Origin: Desulfocicer sp963675955
GTDB lineage: Bacteria > Desulfobacterota > Desulfobacteria > Desulfobacterales > Desulfobacteraceae
Assembly: GCA_963675955.2 (NCBI GenBank)
Contig: CAXXVR010000009.1
Location: 930,001 to 994,000, forward strand
DNA: 64,000 nt
Reading direction: 5' to 3'
The first letter of the stretch is position 1, and every line of letters begins with the position of its first letter. Under the pieces are notes generated by a model. That model made no database searches and was not told the DNA's origin. It saw only the letters and a program-made list of their open reading frames with translations. The translations under genes were made by a program, and so were the position numbers. This document shows, piece by piece, positions 36,461 through 49,398 of this stretch.

Positions 36461-38240
36461 ATGGGAACAGGATGCCTTCAATAAGGACAAAGAAAACATG
36501 TTAAAAACTAGCTAATTTGTTAGGCAACATTTTCTGAAGTTGATAATACAGCAATATCAAATGAGGATATTCGTTCTATTTATCAATTTGATTCTTAAGT
36601 TATTGGTGAATTTATTTCTAAGAGATTTTAATTAATATTTGTAAGGACAGGGATATTTTGGAATGGTTCGAAAGTTGACTTTTATTTCTTATTGATTTAT
36701 TTTATTGATTCAAAAGAGCTTACTTAAAAAATAATCCTTAAAAGATTTTTGCAGTAAAGAGTATTTACAAGGAAAAAATAAAAAAAGAATTATATTTACT
36801 TTAAAGAGAATTGTCAATTTTTAAAAGTCTTGAGTAAGATTATTGAAGCGTTTTATTTTTTAAAGTCATCCAAACATAGTAAAATTCTATGAAACTTACC
36901 AGGATGAAAAATTTTTTCACTTAGTCATGGAATATTGTTCAGGGGGTGAATTGATGGATAAGCTTTGTTAAGAAGGCAGTCTTGATGAAGCGTATGTTAG
37001 ATTGGTAATCAAAAAAATTGTGAGTGCTGTACATTATTTGCATAGACGTGGGATTTGTCATCGAGATTTAAAACCTGAAAATTGTTTATTTCAGCATCTG
37101 AGAAAAGGTGCAGAAATCAAAATAGTAGATTTTGGATTAGCGAAATAATACTAACATTTAGAAAGTTCTTTATTAATTTTTTATTTTGTTTTAAGGCGTT
37201 ATTACAATGCATTCATTAGTCGGCACTCCTATATATATTGCCCCAGAAGTTATTAAATAAAAATATAATTAGAAATGTGATAATTGAAGTCTTGGAGTAA
37301 TGACTTATTTTTTATTATACGGGAATCCTCCGTTTCATGGAAAAAATGAATATGAAGTGTTTAAAAAAATAAAAGCTGCAAAATTAAAATTTTCAGGTGA
37401 GTAATGAGATAATATATCAATTGATGCTAAAAATTGAATTGCAGGGTTAGTGTGCAAAAATATAAATAAACGCATGACATTGGACTAAGCATTATAACAT
37501 CCATGATTAGAAAACGTTTAGTTGAAAAGTTCCACTATAATTCTGAAAACGCCGGATCCAAAAATAATTCAAAAATTAAAAGAATTCAAAACAATATCAA
37601 ACATGAAACGTGAAGCATTACGCGTCATGATAAACATGCTCAGTGAAATGGAATTAAAAGAACTTAATGAGGCCTTTTAGATAATCGATGTCAAAGCCAA
37701 TGGCTCAATTGATATCAATAACTTATCAATGGCAATAAGTTAAAGTGGGATTGGAGATCCTCTTGCAGAAGCCAAAACAATCATGAATTTAGTAAGTTTT
37801 GAGAAAATTGGACAAATTAATTATTTTGAATTTATGGTTGCTACGCTTGATAAAAAAATTTATTTAAATGAAGAAAATGTATAGGCAACATTTAAATATT
37901 TTGATATAGATAATACTAATTATATAACCTCATCAAATATTAAAGATGCTCTGGTATAAATTATTTATCTTAACTAGTTTTCATTAAGACAAGACAAGGA
38001 AGAAATATTTAATTAGAAGAAGTGCAACCTTGAATTCAATAATTAAGTACATCATAGCCTGGAAGGATAACTTATGATGAGTTTATTTAAATGATGAAAG
38101 AAGAAGGCAATTAAATAATTTAATTTTAATAAAAGGCGTAAGATAATATAAGCACAGTTTCAAGTAATGTTAATTAAATTCCTATTGAAGGTCCTTTAAA
38201 TCAAATAAGATCGAATATTATCTATTTTTAATTTAAATGA
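36461..38240 (+). CDS. calcium-dependent protein kinase (CDPK), lipid-anchored
   Basis: The N-terminus MGTGCLQQGQRK fits N-myristoylation at Gly2 and palmitoylation at Cys5. The kinase has the Gly loop GQGYFGMVRK and IFAVKSIYK. It continues with HPNIVKFYETYQDEKF, MEYCSGGELMDKL, HRDLKPENCLF, VDFGLAKQ, GTPIYIAPEVI, DNWSLGVMTYFLLYG and LQHPWLENV. The Trp of DNWSLG (37285-37287) and of HPW (37504-37506) are TGA. A junction helix and calmodulin-like part follow with EF-hands: DVKANGSIDINN (good loop), a degenerate second, DIDNTNYITSSN and a degenerate fourth (QPGRITYDEF). At least four introns are needed, including 34-35 nt in the last EF region. The stop is TGA 38238-38240. Calcium likely relieves autoinhibition, as in the family. 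Confidence 0.92.
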
Positions 38241-38298
38241 TTAATACATATTGTTTTTTGTTTATATAAAAATTTACAGTTAATTATAGTGCAATCAA

Positions 38299-41172
38299 TC
38301 ATTTTTTTAATTTATTTTTTAAATCAAGTATTTTCCGTTTTTTTAGCCAATTTACCATTGCTGCTTATCTTGTCACTGGATTTTCTCTATCATAATCCTA
38401 TATATATTTTAGTAGTATATTAAATAATACAGTATCAAATGATAATTCAGCTACTGGATATTCTTACTCTTCATTTTGTTCAGGTATTGAAAAACATCGT
38501 TTATTTAATTATTCTAATGGCAAAATAACATAAATTAATCCAAGGCCAACAATTATTATGTTTTAAAAGTAAATTTTGCCAAATAGCATTATGTCATACA
38601 AGCAATTTGCTATCTAGCCCATATTAAAATAAACATTAAAAAACTCCAAATAAAAGAAAAATATAATCTAATTTATCAATCATACATTGTGAAAGTGCTA
38701 AACTTAAACTTTCTTTTATTGAACTTCTCCTTAAGAAGTTATACTTAAAAATAATTAACTAAATATTAATCTTGCCTTATCGATTCAATAATAAAATAGC
38801 AAACTGACAAGATATATTGGTGCACAAATTGGTATTAATTCAACAAAAAAAAATATTGAATACATTGTCTTCATTATGTCAGCATATCTTAAAAGTATTT
38901 AAAATTTATTAGCAAACCTCGCTGCTGCTTTATAAGGAGGTCCATCTTCAACAAGCCTTGAAAAATAATAAAAAAATTGATTTAAACTCATGTGCTTCTT
39001 TTTAAGTGAGCAAAACTTAGTTACCAGTTTCTTTTACTAATTTTTGCATTTTAAATTATTTATAACGTTTCTATAAATATCATGGGTTAACGAGCCAAAG
39101 AGTAGGCCCTAATATTGAATCTATTAATACTACATAATATTCAAGAAACAAAAGCCCACCTAATGATTATTACAGTAATAAAAATGCAACCAGTAGAGTA
39201 AATATTTAATTCTACCAATTAAAGTCCCATGTTAATTATTCCTGCAATGAAGAACAAAGCAATTGACTATCTCTCTGCAAAATTGACTTAAGCTTTTGTT
39301 TTTGTAGAATATTTAGAATACCTAGATAATATTGTTTGAAAAAAAATATAAAACACTATAATTTTATTAACAAATTTGGCCAAATACATCTTATTGAAAA
39401 CACAAATTAAAGCAGAAGTAAATATTGTCATTGCTTTAACAAGTTAAAGTTAAATTCCTGTAATTTTATTATCTTGAGAATTATTGATAGCATATTTTTT
39501 ATAGTAATATTATCCTATTTTAATCCCAGAAATGATAATAATACAAATAGTTCATAAAAAGCATGTTAATAGCCAAGATTTAATTCTTAATGGTATTTTT
39601 GTGTTTGTTGTGACATGGATGACATTTCTTGAAATAAATTTAATAATTAAGATTATTTTTACCAATTGACATTAGCAGGCTCTGGTGCTTCTTCAATAAT
39701 CAATTGCTTATTTTCAAGTTAGAGTGAGTTATTTGTTCATTGAGTTTATTATCGTGTTAATCCTTTATTATAAAACAATTTAACTCTATCTAAAAAGCTA
39801 ATTGAATAATAATCTAATATTATGTTTTTTTCTCTTTCAGAGTTAAATGAAATAAATGCAATACCACAAAAATCATAATTATCCATTTACATTTATTTGG
39901 AAACTTAATTTTTTTAAATTTTTAAATCATTGATTTAATAATCCAATCAAACCACTAATGAATCATTTTAATTAAATTTTGCTTTTACTAATTATTGTTT
40001 TTTCTTATTTAGCCTAACTTCAATTTTTTTATCGATTTCTAAAAGTTTGCCAATATAATAGCAAAGAGTTATTTTAATAATTCCACTACTTTTTTCTTCG
40101 ATTGTTTCTGTTTGACAACCAATAGTGTTTTTCTAAAAATCAGAGACTTCGAATAATTTCTTTAATTCTTCTTTAACATTTTTCATTTTCGGAATATTTT
40201 TCACAATCAATGTATAATCGGAAGGTGTGCACAATAGTCCATCAATATTTGCATCAATTTTTCTTGATTGATAACGAAATAGAAATAACAATATCATTAA
40301 TACAACTGTAGTCACCAATCCTAAAGTATTTTACACACTTTTTGCGGATTCATTATCAAATTTGTTAGGATAGCTCATTTTAGAAATGTAAGTATCATTA
40401 CTGCAAAGCTCAGTTCTATTAGAATTATCACAATAATTAGTTGTCATATTTGAATATAAGGCTGGACATGCATAAAGAGCAGAGAGAATAAATAAGACAA
40501 TAATGCATTGTTTAAATCAATTATAAAACAACGTATATCCTGATCCAAGATAACCAAATTTATAAGTGGAATCAAAAAGTGAAATTGGCACTCGTGTTGC
40601 AAATTATCCACAGCATGCACAAATATTTTCATAATTAGTTTCCATTTCTGTTGAAACTCTTTAAGCTCTCTAAATTAATGCTAAAAAATAAAATTACTTT
40701 ATGTTATTGAGCTTATTCTCAGTTCGGAGGAATTTAAAATGGATTATACATTTTCTCTTTAATATAATTAAAATAAAAGAAAATAGTAACAGCAAGCTTT
40801 TTCGATCATTTTCATTACTTTAATTTTTTTGATTGCTCTTTCCAATTTACTTTTTCATTAAATATCTTCAATTCCCAATGCTTTTTCATATTTTTGTTAG
40901 TTTTCTTAATATATAGAATATGAACTATGAGCCTATGTTTATTTAATTTTTGTAATTTCTGGGTTTAGAATTGGTGGTAATTTATTTTTATAATTTCTCT
41001 TGTGTTTTATTACTCCACTATTTTGAATATTTACAATTTAGGTATTAGGAAGAATATCACTACATGATGGGCGATGGTTATATTTTAGAACACTATCTTC
41101 AGTTAAATTAACAAGTTGCTCACTTTTATCTTATTAGTTCGATTCTATAGATCTTTCGCTATCTAAATTCAT
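38299..41172 (-). CDS. TMEM63/OSCA-like (CSC1) channel, copy A
   Basis: Polytopic membrane protein of the OSCA/TMEM63 group, osmosensitive or mechanosensitive cation channels in plants and animals. The cytosolic N-terminus (about 150 residues) includes ALGIEDIQWKSKLERAIKK and CACCGQFATRVPISL. Spans include WFKQCIIVLFILSALYACPA and VTTVVLMILLFLFRYQ. The family's cytosolic motif PSDYTLIVKNIPK comes next, then a ferredoxin-like loop with FCGIAFISFNSE. The C-terminal 7-TM core ends in RENPVTRQAAMVNWLKKRK. Several introns are conserved in position with copies B and C. Stop TGA 38299-38301; start ATG 41170-41172. It is separated from copies B and C by the PP2A-B56 gene. The family call rests on topology and the PSDYT motif. 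Confidence 0.75.
38321..39212 (-). repeat. near-identical block 1, copy A (pairs with 43271-44162)
   Basis: Compared base by base with 43271-44162 at a constant offset of 4,950 I count about four substitutions and no indels over some 890 bp, covering 3' exons and introns of copies A and B. Similarity drops sharply at 39213. Confidence 0.85.
40154..40653 (-). repeat. near-identical block 2, copy A (pairs with 45111-45610)
   Basis: Aligned to 45111-45610 at a constant offset of 4,957. The stretch 40444-40632 is identical to 45401-45589; mismatches cluster towards the 40154 side. Outside the block the copies diverge. Confidence 0.85.
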
Positions 41173-41346
41173 TAGTAATAGTTACCTTTTTATAACTTTC
41201 AATAAAGCTTTTATTTTTATTAATATATAATTTACTGTTGTGAAATATAAAGAAGATCATTGATACAGTATTGAGTTTTAATATTAATATTTTATTGATT
41301 ATTAAATTGTAAAATTTAAAAAATTAGAAATTTGATTGTGCATTTT

Positions 41347-43112
41347 TCAAGATTAGAGAAAGTATACACTACCATTGGACAAACGATTATGCTACCCAAC
41401 AACATGTCCTTCAGTATATGGTACTAAATCAAAGTCAAATATTAAAATCAAATAACAATCTGGCTCCTTAAAATTTGGATTTGCCTACTACGCCTATTTC
41501 AATAATTGTTTCCATTTGTCATCATACTTTTGCCTGGTTTACTTCTGTACTTTTTGGTCTTATAACAAATATAATATTCTATAATATAATTCGCTTTAAT
41601 TTAAATATTAAACTTTGGTTCTTTGATTTATAATGCTTTATCAAAAGCAACTGAGTCAATTTCTTTTAATATTGTTTTGAGAGCATTAAGTGACTCTTAT
41701 AAAACTCTAAAAAAGATTCACTAAATAAAATTGAACTTGTGCCAATGATTCTCAGCTATTTAATTAATAACAGGAACAAGCAAAGGAAATGTAACTGTTT
41801 TATAATTTTTAAGAATTGTTAAAAAAAAATCATTTTCAAAAAAGCACATTGCTCTATCAGCCACCTATTTTATTAATAATAAATTCTAAAATAAACTTGT
41901 AAATGAGGTCCAGCAATGCATTTGATCAATCTTTTAAACAACTTAGTAACTAAAGGCTCAAGCTTAGCGATTTCACATACTTCAAGTACTTCAACGAGTT
42001 CTGTTAAAAACATCACTTCTTTCACAGAATTTCCAAATGGCCAATACCTGAGTAATCCTTCCACTAACTATCAAATAATTAAAATTTTGCTTAATAAAAT
42101 TGAAACATAAAAGGCGAGTGTTGGGTCTTTAGATAAAAATAGCATGGAACATCTAAGCAGCTACTCGTGGTATAAATGGCAGGTCTACACTTTATGCAAT
42201 GGTGTGATAACATTTTTGAAAAATATCACATGTTCATCTCTTAAAGGAACAGCGAATCCACTAATAATACTAAACAATTTAATTTTGAAATAATTATTGT
42301 AACTTACCTGGCTAATATATCTAAAAGTTCTGGTGCACCATTGAACTTATATGTCTCATGAATTAATGTTGAAAAGCAATCAGTCATAGCCTTTCTAATC
42401 ATTTTTCTTCTTGGAACTAACTTGGCATAAAGTCTATGCAAGATATTTTTTAAATATTCTCTTTCTTTTGGTTCTTCTGAATCCAATAATTCCAAAAACT
42501 TAATTTAATTAAATGCAAATTAATAAAATTACTTCTTGAATAAAAGAGTGAGTAACAAATACTTTCAATGATTTGACATCACATGCTTCATTCACAATCA
42601 AAGACAAAAAGAACTCATAGACCAGCTAAATTAAATTGATAAAAATTATATTAACTTATAAATGTGGCCAAGCTGGATCAATTAGCATATCGGCTGGATC
42701 TTCCATTTATTATTCATTACTCATTCCATCAGTTGGAGCTCCTGCTTTTTTTAAAATTGGTAAAGGTCTGAAAATATTTTTTTCTATCATTTCCATCACC
42801 ATATCTAAATGTGGGATGATAAGAGATATTACAGTGTTTTAATCGCTTAAAAAATCTTAAAGTTCTTGCAAATATGTTATGCGATCGTTTTTTTCTTTTA
42901 TTTACTTGGACTCATCGTTAAAGTCAAAAGATTAACTGCAGAATTAAATTTTCTTGTAGAAACTATCTTTAACTTCTTTTGAAGGACCATGCTAAGCTGG
43001 TTTTGCTTCTCCTATGTTTTAATAAAACTTAAAATTATTAACTTTTTGCTCCCTTCTATTAAGTACCCTTTGATGCAGGTGGAGGTGGTCCTGGCTGCTT
43101 TGTTTATTTCAT
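41347..43112 (-). CDS. PP2A regulatory subunit B56 (B', PPP2R5)
   Basis: Directs protein phosphatase 2A to substrates. The N-terminus (MKQTKQPGPPPPASKGT) is Pro-rich. The HEAT-like core follows the family closely: IFRPLPILKKAG, DPAWPHLQLVYEFFLSL, LLDSEEPKEREYLKNILHRL, AMTDCFSTLIHETYKFNGA, ELLDIL, LRDEHVIFFKNVITPLHKVQ, LYHEQLLRC, FLSKDPTLA, RYWPFGNSVKEVMFLTELVE and CIAGPHLQV. Introns lie near 43040, 42600, 42500 and 42280, with one of 34 nt near the end. The end is KEPDLPYTEGHVVGQ... and TGA 41347-41349. The surface that binds LxxIxE targets lies in this conserved core. It sits inside the TMEM63/OSCA gene cluster without any obvious functional link. Confidence 0.93.
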
Positions 43113-43248
43113 TTAAAAATTAAAAAATCTAAGATTAAATATAAAATAAATTTGATTTTAAATTAACAAGTATTTAATCAAATTATTAGTTGAATTGAAA
43201 AAATATAATTGAAAAAATATAATAAGATAAATACAGAAAATTTAATAT

Positions 43249-46181
43249 TCATTTTATTAAATCGTTTTTTAAATCAAGTATTTTCCGTTTTTTTAGCCAA
43301 TTTACCATTGCTGCTTATCTTGTCACTGGATTTTCTCTATCATAATCCTATATATATTTTAGTAGTATATTAAATAATACAGTATCAAATGATAATTCAG
43401 CTACTGGATATTCTTACTCTTCATTTTGTTCAGGTATTGAAAAACATCGTTTATTTAATTATTCTAATGGCAAAATAACATAAATTAATCCAAGGCCAAC
43501 AATTATTATGTTTTAAAAGTAAATTTTGCCAAATAGCATTATGTCATACAAGCAATTTGCTATCTAGCCCATATTAAAATAAACATTAAAAAACTCCAAA
43601 TAAAAGAAAAATATAATCTAATTTATCAATCATACATTGTGAAAGTGCTAAACTTAAACTTTCTTTTATTGAACTTCTCCTTAAGAAGTTATACTTAAAA
43701 ATAATTAACTAAATATTAATCTTGCCTTATCGATTCAATAATAAAATAGCAAACTGACAAGATATATTGGTGCACAAATTGGTATTAATTCAACAAAAAA
43801 AAATATTGAATACATTGTCTTCATTATGTCAGCATATCTTAAAAGTATTTAAAATTTATTAGCAAACCTCGCTGCTGCTTTATAAGGAGGTCCATCTTCA
43901 AAAAGCCTTGAAAAATAATAAAAAAATTGATTTAAACTCATGTGCTTCTTGTTAAGTGAGCAAAACTTAGTTACCAGTTTCTTTTACTAATTTTTGCATT
44001 TTAAATTATTTATAAAGTTTCTATAAATATCATGGGTTAACGAGCCAAAGAGTAGGCCCTAATATTGAATCTATTAATACTACATAATATTCAAGAAACA
44101 AAAGCCCACCTAACGATTATTACAGTAATAAAAATGCAACCAGTAGAGTAAATATTTAATTCAAACATTTGTAGGCCCATGTTAATTATTCCTGTAATGA
44201 AGAATAAAGCAATTGATTGTCTCTCTGCAAAATTGACTTAAGCTTTTGTTTTAGTAGAATATTTAGAATATCTAGATAATATCGGTTTGAAAAAAAAACA
44301 AAAAAACAACACTATAATTTTATTAACAAATTTGGCCAAATACATCTTATTGAAAACACACATTAAAGCTGAAGTAAATATTGTCATTGCTTAGACATAT
44401 TACAATTACATTCCTGTAATTTTATTATCTAATGACTTATTTTTTGTATATTTTTTATACTCATATTATCCAATTTTAATTCCAAAAATAACAAGAATAC
44501 AAATAGTTCATAATAGAAATGTCCATATTCATGATTTAATTCTTAGTGGTATTTTTGATCAAGTCGAGACATGAATAACATTTCTATCAAAATAGGAATT
44601 ATAAATAAAGTGAGTATACCAATTAATATTAGAAGGTTCTGGAGCTTCTTCTACAATTAATTCTTAATTTTACATTTTTAATGAATTATTAAATGGTGGT
44701 TATTTTTAAATAAGAGATTTTCCTCTATTTTAAAATAGTTTAATTCGATATTGAAAACTCAATTTATAATTCTCTAAAATCTGTTATTTATCATATTCTG
44801 AATTAAATGAAACAAATGCAATTCCGCAAAACTCTTCATTACTTTCTTACATTTCATTTGAGGTTTTATTTTTTTTTAATTTCATTTTATTTATGTCAGA
44901 ATCTAATTAACTTACAATTGGATCAATTAAATTAAAGCCATTTAGTAATAATTATTTTTTCTTCAACTTTAAAATTTATTGAATTTTTTCATCTATTTCT
45001 GTTAACTTTTTAATTTGATAACATAAATTTATTTTAGAAACTTGCAAACATTTATTTTTCAAAGAGTTTTTTGGATCAACTGATTGTTTAAAATTATCTT
45101 ATTTTTCAAATAATTTCTTTAATTCTTCTTTAACATTTTTAATTTTCGGAATATTTTTCACAATTAATGTATAATCAGAAGGCGTACACAATAGTCCATC
45201 AATAGTTTCATCAATTTTTCTTGATTGATAACGAAATAGAAATAACAATATCATTAATACAACTGTAGTCACCAATCCTAAAGTATTTTACACACTTTTT
45301 GCGGATTCATTATCAAATTTATTAGGATAGCTCATTTTAGAAATGTAAGTATCATTTCTACAAAGCTCAGTTTTCTTAGGGTCATCACAATAATTAGTTG
45401 TCATATTTGAATATAAGGCTGGACATGCATAAAGAGCAGAGAGAATAAATAAGACAATAATGCATTGTTTAAATCAATTATAAAACAACGTATATCCTGA
45501 TCCAAGATAACCAAATTTATAAGTGGAATCAAAAAGTGAAATTGGCACTCGTGTTGCAAATTATCCACAGCATGCACAAATATTTTCATAATTAGTTTCC
45601 ATTTCTGTTGCTATTGATTAAGCCTTCTTTCTTTAAATTAATTGATTAAATTAAAATAACCCGATGCTATTCCGCTTATTTTCAATTTGGAGGAATATTA
45701 AAAGGATTATACATTTTTTCTTAAAATTATAATAAATAATTATCTTACAGCATGCTTTTTAGATAATTTTAATAGCTTTAATCTTTTTGAAAGCTCTATT
45801 AATTTTTTACTTTCATCCTGGAGTAGTATCACTAGGTTTCAATCAATTATAATAAAAATTATCATTTTAAGTGTATTATAAACTCATAGATTTTAAAGTT
45901 CTCAATCTTGCAATTTCTGGATTTAAAGAAGAAACAAAATTTTTTTTGGAAAACATTTTAATTTTGCATTATTTAAATTGTCTATCTTCAGCGTTTACAA
46001 GAATTAATTATTAATTTTAATTAACATCATCATTAATTGTGATTGAATCTGAAAGTTGGATTAAATCTTCACTAATAATTGATTATTTTTCATTCTCTTC
46101 TGTCGGAATTGTGAACATAAGTGAATCCTCTGATTATCCTTTATTTTTAGGCTCCAAGAAATAATTTGTAACTTTATTCAT
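43249..46181 (-). CDS. TMEM63/OSCA-like (CSC1) channel, copy B
   Basis: Same architecture as copy A: cytosolic N-terminus (MNKVTNYFLEPKNKGQSEDS...), CACCGQFATRVPISL, spans, PSDYTLIVKNIPK, a 7-TM core and RENPVTRQAAMVNWLKKRK. It ends at TGA 43249-43251 after LKNDLIK, four residues different from copy A. The first about 150 residues and the loop between 44163 and 45110 differ strongly from copy A, while 43271-44162 and 45111-45610 are nearly identical to it. The upstream neighbour, copy C, starts only 76 bp before its ATG (46179-46181), so the genes are tightly packed head to tail. Confidence 0.75.
43271..44162 (-). repeat. near-identical block 1, copy B (pairs with 38321-39212)
   Basis: See the partner block. 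Introns inside the block match as closely as exons, so the identity reflects recent DNA exchange rather than protein constraint. Confidence 0.85.
45111..45610 (-). repeat. near-identical block 2, copy B (pairs with 40154-40653)
   Basis: Partner of the block in copy A. It spans the PSDYT motif, the first spans and the CACCGQ segment, and stops just after the exon start that encodes STEMETNYE. Confidence 0.85.
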
Positions 46182-46256
46182 CAAATTACAATTTTATTAA
46201 TCATTTAATAATTATTAAAAATACAAAAATAATTGTTCATTTTGCATAAGAGCTTT

Positions 46257-49182
46257 TCATTTTACTAATTCTTTTTTCATATCATAAATTTTCCGTTTTT
46301 TTAACCAATTTACCATAGCAGCTTATTTTGTGACAGGATTTTCTCTATCATAATCCTTTGTTTCAGTAAAAAAAATTATTTTTTTTACTGTATCAAATGA
46401 AATTTCAGCTTCTTTATATTCCTGGCTTTCTGATTCTCCTGGAATCGGGAAAAACTATCTATTTAATTCTTCTAATGGCATTAATAAGTAGATTAGGCCC
46501 ATAATGGCAATAATTAAATTTAACGTTGAGATTATACCAAAGAGCATGTAATCGTATAAACAATTGGAAACCTAAGAATTATTGATTAGCAAATTAAATT
46601 AACTCCAAATAAAAGAAATATATAATCTAATTTATCTATCATATGCTAAGATAATGCTAAACTTAAACTTTCTTTCACCGAACTTCTTCTCAAAAAATTA
46701 TACTATTTCTAATTATTTAGTTATTAAATCAACTTTATCAATCCAATAATAAATTAAAAGACTAATTAAATAAAGAGGTGCAGCAATTGGTATAAGTTCT
46801 ACAAAAAAGAAAATTGAATACATTGTTTTCATGATATCAGCATATCTAAAAGTAGTTTTAAAACAGTAGAGCCTGACCTTGCAGCAGCTTTATAAGGGGG
46901 CCCATCTTCAATCAATCTAGAATTTTCTAAAAAAAAATGTAAGATACTCATGAGCTTCTCTTTGAGTAATAGCAACTCTATTTCCAGTTTGTCGTACTTC
47001 TTTTCTCACTTTAAAGAATTTATAACGTTTTTCGAGAAATCACGGATTTACTAGCCATAAAGCAGGGCCTAAAATTGCATCAATTAATACAACATAATAT
47101 TCTAGGAATATTAAACCACCTATTAATATAATTAGAAATTGATGTTAACTAATTAATACCAGTAGAATAAATATTTTTTTCAAAAATTTATAGAATCATA
47201 TTTATTATTCCAGCAATAAAAAATAAAGCAATAGCTTGCCGTTCAGCAAAGTTAACTTATGCTTTCGTTTTTGTTGAATATTTGGCATAACTTAAATATA
47301 TAATTATCATTTTAAATTACGCAATAATCTTATTAACAAATTTTGCTAAATAGAATTTATTAAAGCAACAAATAAGTGCAGATGTAAATATTGTCATTGC
47401 TTGAACTAATTGCAGCTGAAATCCTGTGATTTTATTATCAGGGGATTGCTTTTTTGCATAGTTTTTATAAAAAATCTGGCTCATCTTGATTCCAAATATA
47501 ACCATAATACAAACAATCCAAAGAAAAACAGTCTAAAGCCAAGATTTTACCCTTAGAGGTATTTTGGATTTAGTGGTCACATGTATTACATTTCTATTAC
47601 AATTAAAAAAAATAGTTTAAACCAATTTATATTAGAGGGCTCTGGAGCTTCTTCAACAATAAGCTCATTCTGACCAATCTTCAGTAGATCATCAGATTGT
47701 TCATATTAACTATGAATTTTACCTTTATTCTAAAACAGTTTCATTCTATGGAGAAAGGAAATTTTATATTCATCAAGAATTTTTTATTTATCATTTTCCG
47801 TATGAAATGAAACAAAAGCAATTCCACAAAAATCCTCATTTGTTTTTTACATTTCGTTTGATGTTTTATTTTTTTCAAGTTTCAATTTATTTATTTCAGA
47901 ATCAATTTATAAAACAAGTGGGTCATCTAAATTAAATTCATTAGCAAGTAATCGTTTCTTTTTCTCTGAAAGTTGGCTATTAATTTTAATATCTATCTCA
48001 ACAATCTTCCCAATATAGTAGCATAGATTTATTTTAGTGACTTTGACTTCACAATCATCACATTCAAACTTTTTCATGCCTTTTCTTTTACGCTATTCCG
48101 CTTCTTCAAAGACTTTTTTTAATTCTTCATGAATATTATCAACTTTTGGTATATTTTTAACTATAATCGTATAGTCTGAAGGTGTGCATAATAATCCATC
48201 GATAGTTTAATCAATTTTACGGGCTTAATAACGGAATCAAAATAAAAGTATCATTAATGTCACGGTTGTTATTAATCCTAAGATATTTTAAACTTTTTTG
48301 GCTGGATCATTGTCAAATTTATTTGGATAGCTCAATTAAGATATATAATTATCATTTCTACAAAGTTCTGTTCGATTGGGATTATCACAGTAATCAGTTG
48401 TATAGTTTTAGTATAATGCTGGAAAGGAATAAACTCCTGAAACTATAAACAAGACAATAATGCATTATTTAAACCAATTATAAAACAAAGTATATCCTTT
48501 TTAATAAATTAATCTTTTAAATTATTTTTTAACCTGAACCAAGATAACCAAATTTATATGAAGAATCAAAAAATTGAATTGGCTTACGTGTTGCAAATTA
48601 TCCACAACATAAGCAAATATTTTCATAATTACTTTCAATTTCAGTTGCTACTCTTTAAGCCATCTTAAAATAAGTTTAAAGATAATTATTTTTACTCTGT
48701 GCTTTTCAGCTTACTCTCAATTTGGAGGAATCAGAAAAGGGTTATACATTTTTTCTAAAAAGAATTTTAAATTCTTAAAAGAAAGTGTTACAGCAAGCTT
48801 TCTCTAAAATCCTTAATGTTTTTAACTTATTTACAGCCTTTTATAATTTTTTTAGCCAAGGTTTACGCTCTAGTTATTTAATCGTTAATTATGTATCCTC
48901 TTATCGAGAAATGCAAGAACCATTTAATGCCTTTTAAAATTTCATCTCCAATGTTGAATCAAATAATGGTACCAATTGTTTTGGTAATTTTTTCTTTTTC
49001 TTTTTTTTGACTTTCTTTTTCTTTTTATTGCCTATAATCACGATTCCCTCATTGTGATTAACTAATTCACTAAAAGTTTGATATGTTTAAAATTTGAGTT
49101 TTTCTTGGCTTAAGAATGACACACGTTCAGTGCGTTCTGGAGTTCTGGTATTCATTGGAGAATCTTAATCTTCTTGCTTCAT
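46257..49182 (-). CDS. TMEM63/OSCA-like (CSC1) channel, copy C
   Basis: Third member of the array. Start MKQEDQDSPMNTRTPERTER; a strongly basic run KKKKKVKKKKKKKLPKQ in the N-terminal tail is unique to this copy. The core then follows copies A and B: ERKPWLKKL...ILEKACC, a Cys pair, spans, PSDYT(I/L)IVKNIPK, an RNA-recognition-like loop, membrane core and RENPVTKQAAMVNWLKKRK, ending at TGA 46257-46259. The DNA is clearly related but more diverged from A and B throughout, including introns, so it is the older branch and has not shared in the exchange between A and B. Different N-termini suggest different trafficking or partners. Confidence 0.75.
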
Positions 49183-49398
49183 TCAAAATATTAATAACAA
49201 TTATAAATTAATTGTTTTTATAAATTTTAAAACAATTTAGTTAATGTAAATGTAATTAGTAATAGAAATTTTTTATTTTAAGATGTTTATAATAGTGCAA
49301 GATCTATAATTTTCTAAAAGAAAAACAATTATTTTGATTGATTTATTGTTTCAATATTAACAAAAAACACTATTTATAAAAAAAATCTAAGTAATTCT

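Noticed and set aside
40444..40632. Antisense-looking 62-residue ORF repeated exactly at 45401-45589
   Set aside because: It is the wrong frame of the TMEM63/OSCA-like genes; its perfect repetition only reflects the identical DNA block.
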